A stretch of DNA of 64,000 nucleotides from Aequorivita xiaoshiensis (GTDB taxonomy: Bacteria; Bacteroidota; Bacteroidia; Flavobacteriales; Flavobacteriaceae), in the NCBI RefSeq assembly GCF_022008395.1, contig NZ_JAIRBB010000001.1, positions 620,001-684,000 on the forward strand. The letters run 5' to 3'. Position 1 is the stretch's first letter. Each line of letters begins with the position of its first letter. Shown here piece after piece: positions 27,308 through 35,335 of this stretch. The notes beneath the pieces were generated by a model, which searched no databases, was not told the origin of the DNA, and worked only from the letters and a program-made list of their open reading frames with translations. A program made the translations under genes and the position numbers.

Positions 27308-27775
27308 ATGAAAAAAATATTTATAGCCTTATTTACAATAGTTTTATTTACGTCTTGCTCTTCCGATGATGATAGTAATTCAGCAGAAACGTCCATAGTA
27401 GGTTCTTGGTCGCTAACTGAAATGAATGTGGCTATTCCTGTAGATTTAAACAACGACGGATCTTTTAATCGAAATCTAATCGATGAAATTCCATGTATAG
27501 AGGGAACGAGTAACTTTTCTGCTAATAATGATTTCTCACAATCGTTTAGTGTGATAACACAAGAGGAAATAAACGGAGAAATTGTTTTTGCATGCCAAGG
27601 CACCGAAAGAAATGAAGGCACTTATGAAATTGTGGGAGGCCAAATTAAGTTTACCATAGAAGGTCCAGAGCCATTAACAGAAACTTTTGATTATACGCTA
27701 AATGACAATACGCTGAAAATCATAATGCCAACAGACGATTATGGCACTTTAGAAATGATTTCGCAAAGAGATTGA
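27308..27775 (+). CDS. Small lipocalin-like lipoprotein
   Basis: A 155-residue predicted lipoprotein. The signal peptide MKKIFIALFTIVLFTSC ends in a lipobox with Cys17, followed by the acidic sequence SSDDDSNS that is common on Bacteroidetes surface lipoproteins. The mature part resembles lipocalin-like domains: IVGSWSLTEM at the start, then beta strands ending in LKIIMPTDDYGTLEMI. Two cysteines (in IPCIEG and FACQG) may form a disulfide. The ligand is unknown. It is followed by a strong hairpin shared with convergent polA. Confidence 0.8.
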   Translation: MKKIFIALFTIVLFTSCSSDDDSNSAETSIVGSWSLTEMNVAIPVDLNNDGSFNRNLIDEIPCIEGTSNFSANNDFSQSFSVITQEEINGEIVFACQGTERNEGTYEIVGGQIKFTIEGPEPLTETFDYTLNDNTLKIIMPTDDYGTLEMISQRD

Positions 27776-27793
27776 CATAAACTGATGAAATTT

Positions 27794-27823
27794 CAAAGGG
27801 CATTTCTTAAGAAACACCCTTTG
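27794..27823. terminator. Bidirectional terminator between the lipoprotein gene and polA
   Basis: CAAAGGG-ca-TTTCTT pairs with AAGAAA-ca-CCCTTTG, i.e. 13 base pairs with one 2x2 internal loop and almost no end loop; TTTT follows on the plus strand. Confidence 0.75.
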
Positions 27824-27868
27824 TTTTACTTCAGTATTTGATTTTTTTGCATTTTAGCCTTTAGGTGT

Positions 27869-30748
27869 TTAATGCGCTTCTAGCCAATTTTCTCCTACTC
27901 CCAAATCCACATCTAAAGGAACGGTAAGCTTGTAAGCGTTTTCCATTTCGTGTTTTACCATGGCTTTTAACTTTTCTAACTCAGGTTTGTAAACATCAAA
28001 AACCAATTCATCATGAACCTGAAGGAGCATTTTACTTTCATAATTTTCTTCTTCAAGCTTGTTGTAAATATTAATCATGGCAAGCTTGATGATATCTGCT
28101 GCACTACCTTGAATTGGAGCGTTTACAGCGTTTCTTTCAGCCGCACCTCTTACCACTTGGTTGCTACCATTAATGTCCTTTAAATAACGTCTACGGCCTA
28201 AAACGGTTTGAACATATCCGTGCTCCCGTGCGAAGTCTATTTGAGAACTTATGTAATTTCTAAGTTTTGGATATGTTTTGTAGTAGGTGTCTATTAGTTC
28301 TTTGGCTTCAGTTCTAGAGAGATCAGTTTGGTTGCTTAGTCCAAATGCCGAAACTCCGTAGATAATCCCAAAGTTTACAGTTTTAGCATTGCTTCGTTGT
28401 TCACGGGTAACTTCTTCTAAAGGCACATTAAAGACTTTTGCAGCCGTAGAAGCGTGAATGTCTTCTCCGTTTTTAAAAGCATCTATCATGTTATCTTCTT
28501 CGCTTAAAGCAGCGATAACGCGAAGTTCAATTTGCGAATAATCCGCAGCCATTAAAACATAGTCTTTATTTTTTGGGACAAATGCTTTTCGCACTTGGCG
28601 TCCGCGCTCTGTTCTAATAGGAATGTTTTGAAGGTTTGGATTATTACTACTCAAACGCCCAGTTGCTGCAACCGTTTGCATATAATCGGTATGTACACGA
28701 CCTGTGGTTGGTTCTATCTGTGCTGGTAAAGCGTCAACATAGGTGCTTTTTAACTTAGCTAAGCCGCGATATTCTAACACATCTCGGATGATTTTATGAT
28801 CTTTTGCTAAGTATGAAAGCACATCTTCTGAAGTAGAATATTGACCGGTCTTGGTTTTTTTCGGTTTGTCGATAAGCTTCATTTTCCCAAAAAGAATCTC
28901 TCCCAATTGCTTTGGAGAAGCAATGTTGAATGTTTCTCCAGCTTCTTCGTAAATATTCTTTTCCAATTGAAGTATATCGCTATCTAAAGCTGCTGATAAA
29001 CTGTTTAAAAAGTTTTTATCGAGATTAATACCTTCCAATTCCATCGCGGCTAATACACGTAATAGAGGCACCTCAATTTCATCAAAAAGTTGTTGAGTGT
29101 TTGCCTCGCCTAATTCTTTTTCAAAATGTTCTTTAAGTTGTAAGGTAATATCGGCATCTTCTACTGCGTATTCGGTTTGTTGAACAACATCAACATCGCG
29201 CATACTGCGTTGATTCTTACCTTTTTTACCGATTAATGCGGTTATGGAAACAGGAGTATAGTTGAGGTAGGTTTCGCTCAATACGTCCATATTATGGCGC
29301 ATATCTGGATTGATAAGATAATGCGCAAGCATAGTATCAAATAGTTTCCCTTTTACAGCTATATCGTATTTAGCTAAAACCTTAATATCGTATTTTAAGT
29401 TTTGTCCTATTTTCTCAATTGATTCATCTTCAAAGAAAGGACGTAAACCTTCTAGAATCTGTTGGGTTTCTTCGCGGTTTTCTGGGAACGGAATGTAAAA
29501 ACCTTTTCCTTTTTCCCAAGAGAAAGCAATACCAACGAGTTCTGCTTCGAGCGGATTTAAACTTGTAGTTTCTGTGTCAAAACACACGCTTTTCTGCTTC
29601 ATTAAATTTTGAAAAAACAACTTTGCGCCCATACCAGGTTGAACGGTTTGGTAGAAGTGTTCGGTATTTTCAATAGTTGCCCGTGTATTAAAATCTTTTG
29701 CATTTGCTGCTGCCTCTCCATCGCCTCCAAAAAGTGAAAATTGGCCTTGACCAGCACTTTTGCTGCGTTCCGCCACTTTTGATGTTTTTTGCTTTGTAGT
29801 AGGAGCGTTGTTTTCTGCATCATTTGGTTCACGGCTTGTGCCATTAGAAGCCATAGCCTCTACAGAGAAAGATTTTAGGAAATTATCTTTAAGTCTTCTG
29901 AACTCTAATTCGTCAAATATTTCTAATACCTTTTCTGTATCAGGAGGGCAAACTTCAAAATCTTCTTCATTAAATTCTACAGGAACATCCAGCATAATAG
30001 TTGCCAGTTGCTTACTGAGTAAACCAATTTCGCGATTAGCTTCTACCTTCTCCTTCATTTTGCCTTTAAGCTTATCGGTATTGTCTAGTAGGGCTTCCAT
30101 TGAGCCAAATTCCTTAAGGAATTTCTTCGCTGTTTTTTCACCTACACCTGGTAGTCCCGGAATGTTATCGCTACTGTCTCCCATCATTCCCAAGAAGTCT
30201 ATTACCTGAAGCGGATTTTCTACTTCAAACTTTTTCTGAACTTCTGGAATGCCCCAAGTTTCATAACCTCCACCAAAAACAGGGCGGTAGATAAATATAT
30301 TTTCGGAAACCAATTGTGCAAAATCCTTATCTGGAGTTACCATATAGGTGGTATAACCCTCTTTTTCAGCTTTTTTAGCCAAGGTCCCAATTACATCATC
30401 TGCTTCAAAGCCTTCTTTTACCATTACTGGGATTTTCATGGCCTCAAGGATGCTATAGATATATGGAATTGCAAAACGTATTGCATCTGGAGTTTCGTCT
30501 CTATTCGCTTTGTATTCAGGAAACATTTCGTTTCGAGCTTCGCTGCCGCCTTTATCAAAGCAAACCGCAAGATGGTCTGGACGTTCTCTTTTTATTACGT
30601 CTATTAGTGAATTCATAAATCCCATAATAGCCGAAGTGTTTTGACCTTTGCTATTAATTTGTGGATTTTTTATAAATGCGAAATACCCTCTAAAAATAAG
30701 AGCGTAGGCATCAACAAGGAAAAGGCGTTTTTTTGGTTCTTGCATCAT
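27869..30748 (-). CDS. polA: DNA polymerase I
   Basis: A 959-residue family A polymerase for Okazaki-fragment processing and repair. The N-terminal 5'-3' exonuclease (~1-290) starts RLFLVDAYALIFRGYFAF and has GDSSDNIPGLPGVGEKTA. A variable linker (~300-350) is rich in Lys, Thr and Ala. The 3'-5' exonuclease is intact: Asp391 and Glu393 in FDTETTSL. The polymerase domain has motif A DYSQIELRVIAAL, the O-helix RSNAKTVNFGIIYG and motif C QVHDELVF with Asp913. It is convergent with the lipocalin-like gene. An ATG pair at 30748 and 30745 offers two possible starts one codon apart. Confidence 0.98.
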   Translation of the reverse strand: MMQEPKKRLFLVDAYALIFRGYFAFIKNPQINSKGQNTSAIMGFMNSLIDVIKRERPDHLAVCFDKGGSEARNEMFPEYKANRDETPDAIRFAIPYIYSILEAMKIPVMVKEGFEADDVIGTLAKKAEKEGYTTYMVTPDKDFAQLVSENIFIYRPVFGGGYETWGIPEVQKKFEVENPLQVIDFLGMMGDSSDNIPGLPGVGEKTAKKFLKEFGSMEALLDNTDKLKGKMKEKVEANREIGLLSKQLATIMLDVPVEFNEEDFEVCPPDTEKVLEIFDELEFRRLKDNFLKSFSVEAMASNGTSREPNDAENNAPTTKQKTSKVAERSKSAGQGQFSLFGGDGEAAANAKDFNTRATIENTEHFYQTVQPGMGAKLFFQNLMKQKSVCFDTETTSLNPLEAELVGIAFSWEKGKGFYIPFPENREETQQILEGLRPFFEDESIEKIGQNLKYDIKVLAKYDIAVKGKLFDTMLAHYLINPDMRHNMDVLSETYLNYTPVSITALIGKKGKNQRSMRDVDVVQQTEYAVEDADITLQLKEHFEKELGEANTQQLFDEIEVPLLRVLAAMELEGINLDKNFLNSLSAALDSDILQLEKNIYEEAGETFNIASPKQLGEILFGKMKLIDKPKKTKTGQYSTSEDVLSYLAKDHKIIRDVLEYRGLAKLKSTYVDALPAQIEPTTGRVHTDYMQTVAATGRLSSNNPNLQNIPIRTERGRQVRKAFVPKNKDYVLMAADYSQIELRVIAALSEEDNMIDAFKNGEDIHASTAAKVFNVPLEEVTREQRSNAKTVNFGIIYGVSAFGLSNQTDLSRTEAKELIDTYYKTYPKLRNYISSQIDFAREHGYVQTVLGRRRYLKDINGSNQVVRGAAERNAVNAPIQGSAADIIKLAMINIYNKLEEENYESKMLLQVHDELVFDVYKPELEKLKAMVKHEMENAYKLTVPLDVDLGVGENWLEAH

Positions 30749-30762
30749 TATAATTTATAGTC

Positions 30763-30783
30763 TTTCTGAGCGCAGCCGAAAGG
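30763..30783. repeat. Short palindromic repeat upstream of polA
   Basis: CTTTC and GAAAG flank TGAGCGCAGCC, a relative of the TGCGCTC-core palindromes; it precedes the 64-bp repeat at 30807 by 23 bp. Confidence 0.5.
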
Positions 30784-30806
30784 TTTATGAAGTTGATGTC
30801 CTTATC

Positions 30807-30870
30807 GTTCTCGACTGCGCTCGAACGGACATTTTTCTGTTTCTTCAAAAATAAAAGAAGTATTTGGAAA
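30807..30870. repeat. 64-bp direct repeat, left copy
   Basis: Begins with GTTCTCGACTGCGCTCGAAC and continues through a CTTCAAAA segment to TATTTGGAAA. The copy at 31748-31811 differs at one position in 64. The two flank the small T9SS gene. Confidence 0.9.
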
Positions 30871-31030
30871 TTAGCTTGTATTAGGGTAAAATAAAGATGT
30901 TCCAAGAATCTGATAAAATAGATGCTTTAATTTTTTTTAGCTATTTTTAATTTTAGAATTTACAACTATCGTGAGACATTGGCGCTAATGGAGTTGTTTA
31001 GGTTCCAAAAACCTTTTAAAACAATAAATT

Positions 31031-31744
31031 ATGAAAACAATTATAATTTTTCTTTTTACGAGCCTAGTTTATGTTTCAACACACGCTCAAGATCCCCATC
31101 TTTTTGAAAATACCTGGTATTTAGAAAATGTAATTATTGACGGAGAAAACAATTACCCAATAAATTCAACCTTTGATGGCGAAATGAATTTTCAGGCAGA
31201 CTTTATTTCTTTAGGTCATAGTTATTGTGAATCTGGCATTTCTGGAAATGTTATTTATACTGGTTCAAATCAGTTTAATTTAAGTGAAGTTATAGCTTTA
31301 GTTGAAACCTGTGAAGATCCAGATGTTTTAGAATTTATAAGTAAGCATTATTCTGTCTACGTAGATAATAATCTTATTGCGAAGAACCCATTAGATTATT
31401 ATATAGTTTTTCTTGGGGATCATAAAACGCTAATTATTACCAACCCAGAAGGAAAACAAGCTATTTATAACAGTGGACCCTTAGGAGTTCAAGCTTTTGA
31501 AAACGCTATGTTTTCTATTTACCCAAACCCATCTTTTGAAACCTTAAATATTTCATCAACAAAACAAGTAGGAAATCTTCAAATTCACATTCTCAGTTTA
31601 GAAGGAAAACTTTTAAACACGCAACATATAGATTTTAACAAACAAACTTCAATTGATGTTTCAAACCTATCCAGCGGTATATACTTTTTAAAGATAGCGG
31701 ATGAAAGTGGGAGAGTAGAGGTAAAAAAGTTTGTAAAACAATAA
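31031..31744 (+). CDS. Small secreted protein with T9SS type A sorting domain
   Basis: A 237-residue protein. The signal peptide MKTIIIFLFTSLVYVSTHAQ is followed by a ~135-residue domain that resembles lipocalin-like folds in its opening (LFENTWYLENVIIDG) and contains two cysteine pairs' worth of residues (YCESG and VETCEDP). From ~157 there is a T9SS sorting domain: FSIYPNPSFETLNISS, IDVSNLSSGIYFLKIAD and the end KKFVKQ. It should be secreted by type IX export and left attached to the surface or cleaved. It sits between two 64-bp direct repeats. Confidence 0.87.
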   Translation: MKTIIIFLFTSLVYVSTHAQDPHLFENTWYLENVIIDGENNYPINSTFDGEMNFQADFISLGHSYCESGISGNVIYTGSNQFNLSEVIALVETCEDPDVLEFISKHYSVYVDNNLIAKNPLDYYIVFLGDHKTLIITNPEGKQAIYNSGPLGVQAFENAMFSIYPNPSFETLNISSTKQVGNLQIHILSLEGKLLNTQHIDFNKQTSIDVSNLSSGIYFLKIADESGRVEVKKFVKQ

Positions 31745-31747
31745 ATA

Positions 31748-31811
31748 GTTCTCGACTGCGCTCGAACGGACATTTTTCTGTTTCTTCAAAAGTAAAAGAA
31801 GTATTTGGAAA
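31748..31811. repeat. 64-bp direct repeat, right copy
   Basis: Second copy of the repeat at 30807-30870, 63 of 64 bases identical. It starts 3 bp after the stop codon of the T9SS gene. Confidence 0.9.
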
Positions 31812-31927
31812 ATGTGAGTTATTATAAAATAATTCAACTAATGGGTAGTTGTAAAGAAATTTATAAAACAATAAATAGGTCTTCAGACAGCTATTGCCTG
31901 AGTTACCCTTGACAGTATTCATAAAAA

Positions 31928-31957
31928 AAAGAGGCTGAAAATTAATTCAGCCTCTTT
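31928..31957 (-). terminator. Terminator downstream of tsf
   Basis: A perfect 12-bp stem AAAGAGGCTGAA / TTCAGCCTCTTT with a 6-nt loop AATTAA. Read on the minus strand it ends in a U-run; an A-run before it makes it usable from the other side as well. Confidence 0.85.
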
Positions 31958-31980
31958 CTGTATAAAATATGTTTTAAAGC

Positions 31981-32946
31981 TTATGCTAAAGAAACTCTTT
32001 TAAAGCCTACAACTTCAACATCGCCATACGTTTTTACGTAATCTGCAACGCTTTTCTTTTCGTCTTTAATAAAGTTTTGGTCAAGCAATGCTTTTTCATG
32101 GTCTAACGAAGTATTATCACTAATAAAACGCTCTAGTTTTCCAGGAAGTATTCTGTCCCAGATTTGCTCTGGTTTCCCTTCAGCTTTTAAGTCTGCTTTT
32201 GCATCTTCTTCAGCTTGTGCTAAAACTTCTGGCGTTAATTGTGCTCTAGAAATGTATTTAGGCACATTTTTTTGTGGCTTACCTAAACGGCCTAACTCGA
32301 TATTGTCTTTTTCAATTGCTGCTATTCTTGCTTCAGTTTCTGATGCGATAAATTCCGGATCAAAATCTTTGTAAGAAAGCGTAGTTGCACCCATAGAAGC
32401 TACCTGCATAGAAACATCTTTTGCTAGCTCTTCAGCGTTGTCAACAGCTTTTGAAAGACCTGTTAAAGCAGCAATTTTGTTTACGTGTACATAAGAACCT
32501 ACGAATGGCGCTTCAAGAATTTCAAAACCACCGATTTCTATTTTCTCACCAATAACACCAGTTTGTTCCGTTAATTTTTCAGCAATAGTCATTCCCTCGA
32601 ATTCTGCAGCTAAAAATTCTTCTTTAGAAGAAGTATTTAATGCCACCTCAGCCATTTTGTTTGCCATTTCTACGAATGAATCGTTTTTAGCAACAAAGTC
32701 GGTTTCACAGTTTAATGAAATGGCAACACCTTTTGTGTTGTCGCTGTTAACTTTTACGGTTGCAACACCTTCGCTTGAATCGCGATCTGCTCTTTTTTCA
32801 GCAATTTTTTGTCCTTTTTTTCTAAGGATAGAGATTGCCTCTTCCATATTTCCTTCTGCCTCAACTAATGCCTTTTTACAGTCCATCATTCCAGCTCCAG
32901 TTGATTGTCTTAGCTTATTTACTTCAGCGGCTGTGATTTTTGCCAT
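31981..32946 (-). CDS. tsf: Translation elongation factor Ts
   Basis: A 321-residue EF-Ts that recharges EF-Tu with GTP. The N-terminal UBA-like domain (MAKITAAEVNKLRQSTGAGMMDCKKALVEAEGN) and the EF-Tu-contact TDFVAKN (CETDFVAKNDSFVE) are clear. A stretch at ~195-270 (KDFDPEFIASETEARIAAIE ... RAQLTPEVLAQAEE) makes it about 40 residues longer than the Escherichia protein, as is common in Bacteroidetes. The ATG at 32946 is used since the conserved N-terminus begins there. It follows rpsB by 97 bp in the usual rpsB-tsf unit and ends at a strong terminator. Confidence 0.97.
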   Translation of the reverse strand: MAKITAAEVNKLRQSTGAGMMDCKKALVEAEGNMEEAISILRKKGQKIAEKRADRDSSEGVATVKVNSDNTKGVAISLNCETDFVAKNDSFVEMANKMAEVALNTSSKEEFLAAEFEGMTIAEKLTEQTGVIGEKIEIGGFEILEAPFVGSYVHVNKIAALTGLSKAVDNAEELAKDVSMQVASMGATTLSYKDFDPEFIASETEARIAAIEKDNIELGRLGKPQKNVPKYISRAQLTPEVLAQAEEDAKADLKAEGKPEQIWDRILPGKLERFISDNTSLDHEKALLDQNFIKDEKKSVADYVKTYGDVEVVGFKRVSLA

Positions 32947-33043
32947 TTTCTTAAATTTTTTAGGTTTAATATTAAAAAAGTCGTTCAATTAATTTTCAAC
33001 AAAGAAAAGAACCAAACGACTTTTAAATTTTAAAATATTGTTA

Positions 33044-33925
33044 TTATTCTTCTTCGTTTAAAACTTGCTTTTTCGATTTCTGACGTACAGGCTGCTTAGC
33101 CTCTTTCATAGCTTTTACGTCTTCTTCGTCTGTTGAAGGTACCTCAACTTCTAGTTTTGCTTTTTTTGCAGGTTTAGCATCTTTAGAAGCTTTAGCTTTT
33201 TTAGCCATTCCTTTTTCATCATCTTCTTTTCCAGATTTTCTTTCAGAAAGTCCTTCAATAATAGCTTCAGAAACAAAACTCATAATACTTTCAATAGATT
33301 TTGAAGCATCATCGTTAGATGGAATTACGTAATCAATAACGCGAGGGTCACTATTAGTATCCACCATTGCAAAAATAGGAATGTTTAATTTTAAAGCTTC
33401 AGCAACTGCAATGTGCTCACGAGTTGTATCTACAACGAAAAGCGCTGCAGGAAGACGGCTCATATCAGAAATAGAACCTAAGTTTTTCTCTAATTTAGCA
33501 CGAAGACGATCTACTGCCAAACGCTCTTTCTTAGAAAGTGTGTTGAAAGTACCATCTTGCTTCATTCTGTCGATAGAAGCCATTTTTTTAACAGCCTTAC
33601 GGATAGTTACAAAGTTTGTAAGCATACCACCTGGCCATCTTTCTGTGATGTAAGGCATGTTTGCCGCTTTTGCTTTTTCAGCAACGATGTCTTTTGCTTG
33701 TTTTTTAGTAGCTACAAAAAGGATTTTGCGACCACTAGCTGCGATTTTTTTAAGAGCTTCACTAGCTTCTTCAATTTTTGCAGCAGTTTTGTAAAGGTTG
33801 ATGATGTGAATCCCGTTGCGCTCCATATAGATATACGGCGCCATGTTTGGGTTCCATTTGCGGGTAAGGTGTCCGAAGTGTACACCAGCTTCAAGTAAGT
33901 CTTTTACTTCTACTTTTTTTGCCAT
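33044..33925 (-). CDS. rpsB: 30S ribosomal protein S2
   Basis: A 293-residue S2, needed for start-codon recognition by the 30S subunit. Signatures: LLEAGVHFGHLTRKWNPNMAPYIY at the start, YITERWPGGMLTNFVTIRK, and VVDTTREHIAVAEALKLNIPIFAMVDTNSDP. The last ~60 residues are a charged Lys/Ala/Glu-rich tail (AKKAKASKDAKPAKKAK) not present in Escherichia S2, giving the longer length. It precedes tsf. Its own upstream region holds a 10-bp-stem hairpin at 34061-34088, a possible regulatory leader. Confidence 0.97.
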   Translation of the reverse strand: MAKKVEVKDLLEAGVHFGHLTRKWNPNMAPYIYMERNGIHIINLYKTAAKIEEASEALKKIAASGRKILFVATKKQAKDIVAEKAKAANMPYITERWPGGMLTNFVTIRKAVKKMASIDRMKQDGTFNTLSKKERLAVDRLRAKLEKNLGSISDMSRLPAALFVVDTTREHIAVAEALKLNIPIFAMVDTNSDPRVIDYVIPSNDDASKSIESIMSFVSEAIIEGLSERKSGKEDDEKGMAKKAKASKDAKPAKKAKLEVEVPSTDEEDVKAMKEAKQPVRQKSKKQVLNEEE

Positions 33926-34060
33926 TTTGTTTTAGTTTACGTTCTGTGAAAGGATAGCAACCTCTTCTAAATATGAATTTGGTTTAGATGCTAAACTAAC
34001 TCCGCCGTGGCGGATAACAGCTTTTTTTAATTAATAATGATTATGAACATTTCAACTTTA

Positions 34061-34088
34061 ATTGGGTATCCCATTTGAGATACCCAAT
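34061..34088 (-). promoter_or_regulatory. Perfect hairpin in the rpsI-rpsB spacer
   Basis: ATTGGGTATC (34061-34070) pairs perfectly with GATACCCAAT (34079-34088) across an 8-nt loop. It is 135 bp upstream of the rpsB start and 89 bp after the rpsI stop. No U-run follows on the minus strand, so a leader or processing structure is at least as likely as a terminator. Confidence 0.55.
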
Positions 34089-34176
34089 TGAGTTGAGTAT
34101 TATTAGGTTCAACAAACGCTCAAACATAAAGTTGAAGTGTAATTCTGCAACGTTAAGTATGAGTCTTGTTGAAGTA

Positions 34177-34563
34177 TTAACGTTTCGAGAATTGGAATTT
34201 CTTACGAGCTTTCTTCTGTCCGAATTTCTTACGCTCTACCATTCTTGGGTCTCTTGTTAATAAACCTTCTGGTTTTAAGATTCCACGGTTTTCGTCGTTT
34301 AACGTACACATTGCGCGAGAAATAGCAAGACGAATAGCTTCTGCTTGTCCTGTAATTCCACCACCAAATACATTTACGTTGATATCGAAAGTGTTTTCGT
34401 TGTCTGTAAGTACTAAAGGTTGTTTAACTTTATACTGAAGCGTTCCAGTAGTAAAGTATTTATCCAACTCACGCTTGTTGATAGTAATGTTTCCTTTTCC
34501 TTCTTTAAGGTACACACGTGCAACAGCGGTTTTTCTTCTGCCTATTTTGTGAATTGTCTCCAT
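34177..34563 (-). CDS. rpsI: 30S ribosomal protein S9
   Basis: A 128-residue S9. The family features IGRRKTAVARVYLKEGKGNI at the N-terminus, GGGITGQAEAIRLAISRAM and the basic C-terminal tail RKKFGQKKARKKFQFSKR, whose final Arg contacts the P-site tRNA, are all present. Its start overlaps the rplM stop by one base (TAATG), so the two are translationally coupled. Confidence 0.98.
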   Translation of the reverse strand: METIHKIGRRKTAVARVYLKEGKGNITINKRELDKYFTTGTLQYKVKQPLVLTDNENTFDINVNVFGGGITGQAEAIRLAISRAMCTLNDENRGILKPEGLLTRDPRMVERKKFGQKKARKKFQFSKR

Positions 34564-35018
34564 TACTTGTTGTCGTTAAAGTTAATAGTTCGAGGTTTTT
34601 GTGCGTCCTGTCCGTGATTTGCATCTGCATACACTTTAAGGTTTCTGAACAAATCTGCGCCCAATTTATTTTTTGGAAGCATTCCTTTTACAGCTTTTTC
34701 AACAAGCCTTGTAGGGTCTTTTTTGTACATCTCGGCAGCAGTTAAGCTACGTTGTCCACCAGGATAACCTGTGTGGCGAATGTAGGTCTTGTCGGCCCAT
34801 TTGTTACCAGTAAGTTTGATGTTATTAGCGTTAATAATAATTACGTTGTCACCGCAATCTACGTGAGGGGTGAAACTTGGTTTGTGCTTACCGCGAAGTA
34901 ATTTAGCAACTTCGCTTGCAAGACGACCCAATGTTTGCCCGTCCGCATCTACTAGCAACCATTCTTTTTCAACGGTATTCTTGTTAGCAGATACTGTTTT
35001 GTAACTTAATGTATCCAT
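34563..35018 (-). CDS. rplM: 50S ribosomal protein L13
   Basis: A 151-residue L13. Signatures: [61 protein letters not shown] and [22 protein letters not shown]. It is the first gene of the rplM-rpsI pair, and perhaps of a longer transcript reaching rpsB-tsf. A well-spaced Bacteroidetes promoter lies upstream. Confidence 0.98.
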   Translation of the reverse strand: MDTLSYKTVSANKNTVEKEWLLVDADGQTLGRLASEVAKLLRGKHKPSFTPHVDCGDNVIIINANNIKLTGNKWADKTYIRHTGYPGGQRSLTAAEMYKKDPTRLVEKAVKGMLPKNKLGADLFRNLKVYADANHGQDAQKPRTINFNDNK

Positions 35019-35335
35019 TAGTTTTTTGTCAATCGTTAATAATTCATTGTTTCCTCATCTTAAAACAAAACGTATTTTGTCTAAGAGGGGTGCAAATGTA
35101 GTGTTATTTATTTGAAAAGCAATGGGGTGGCGATTAATTTTTCTTCGAAATAGATAAGTTTAATTTAAAGTGATAACTATTTAGGTAATTTTACATTGTA
35201 AATTAAACCTACAAGGATCCGCCTTCAACCTATAAATCTTGCAAATTAAAATTTCATTGCTCTTTATTCATATTTTCAGTTCAACTTTATCTTCAACTTG
35301 AATTTTAGTTTCGATTTCGATTTCAATTTCTCCCT
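35019..35335. other. Intergenic region between rplM and pyruvate carboxylase
   Basis: About 317 bp. It contains the rplM promoter on the rplM side, and toward pyc a run of imperfect TTTCGATTTCGATTTCAATT-like repeats (near 35300-35335). No gene or RNA structure is evident. Confidence 0.5.
35093..35122 (-). promoter_or_regulatory. Promoter of the rplM-rpsI transcript
   Basis: The minus-strand -7 box TACATTTG (35093-35100) has a TTG (35120-35122) upstream with a 19-bp spacer. Transcription should start near 35087 and give a leader of about 70 nt, long enough for feedback control by a ribosomal protein. Confidence 0.68.

Noticed and set aside
27289-27621. Minus-strand frame over the small lipoprotein gene
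   Set aside because: The plus-strand gene has a clear lipobox and a convincing terminator; the minus frame has no signal or domain features.
29760-30607. Plus-strand frames of 149 and 97 codons opposite polA
   Set aside because: polA is complete with all motifs; the opposite frames have biased Ser/Leu/Phe composition typical of antisense shadows.
32657-33898. Plus-strand frames opposite tsf and rpsB, up to 113 codons
   Set aside because: Both ribosomal-unit genes are unambiguous on the minus strand; the opposite frames look like composition artefacts.
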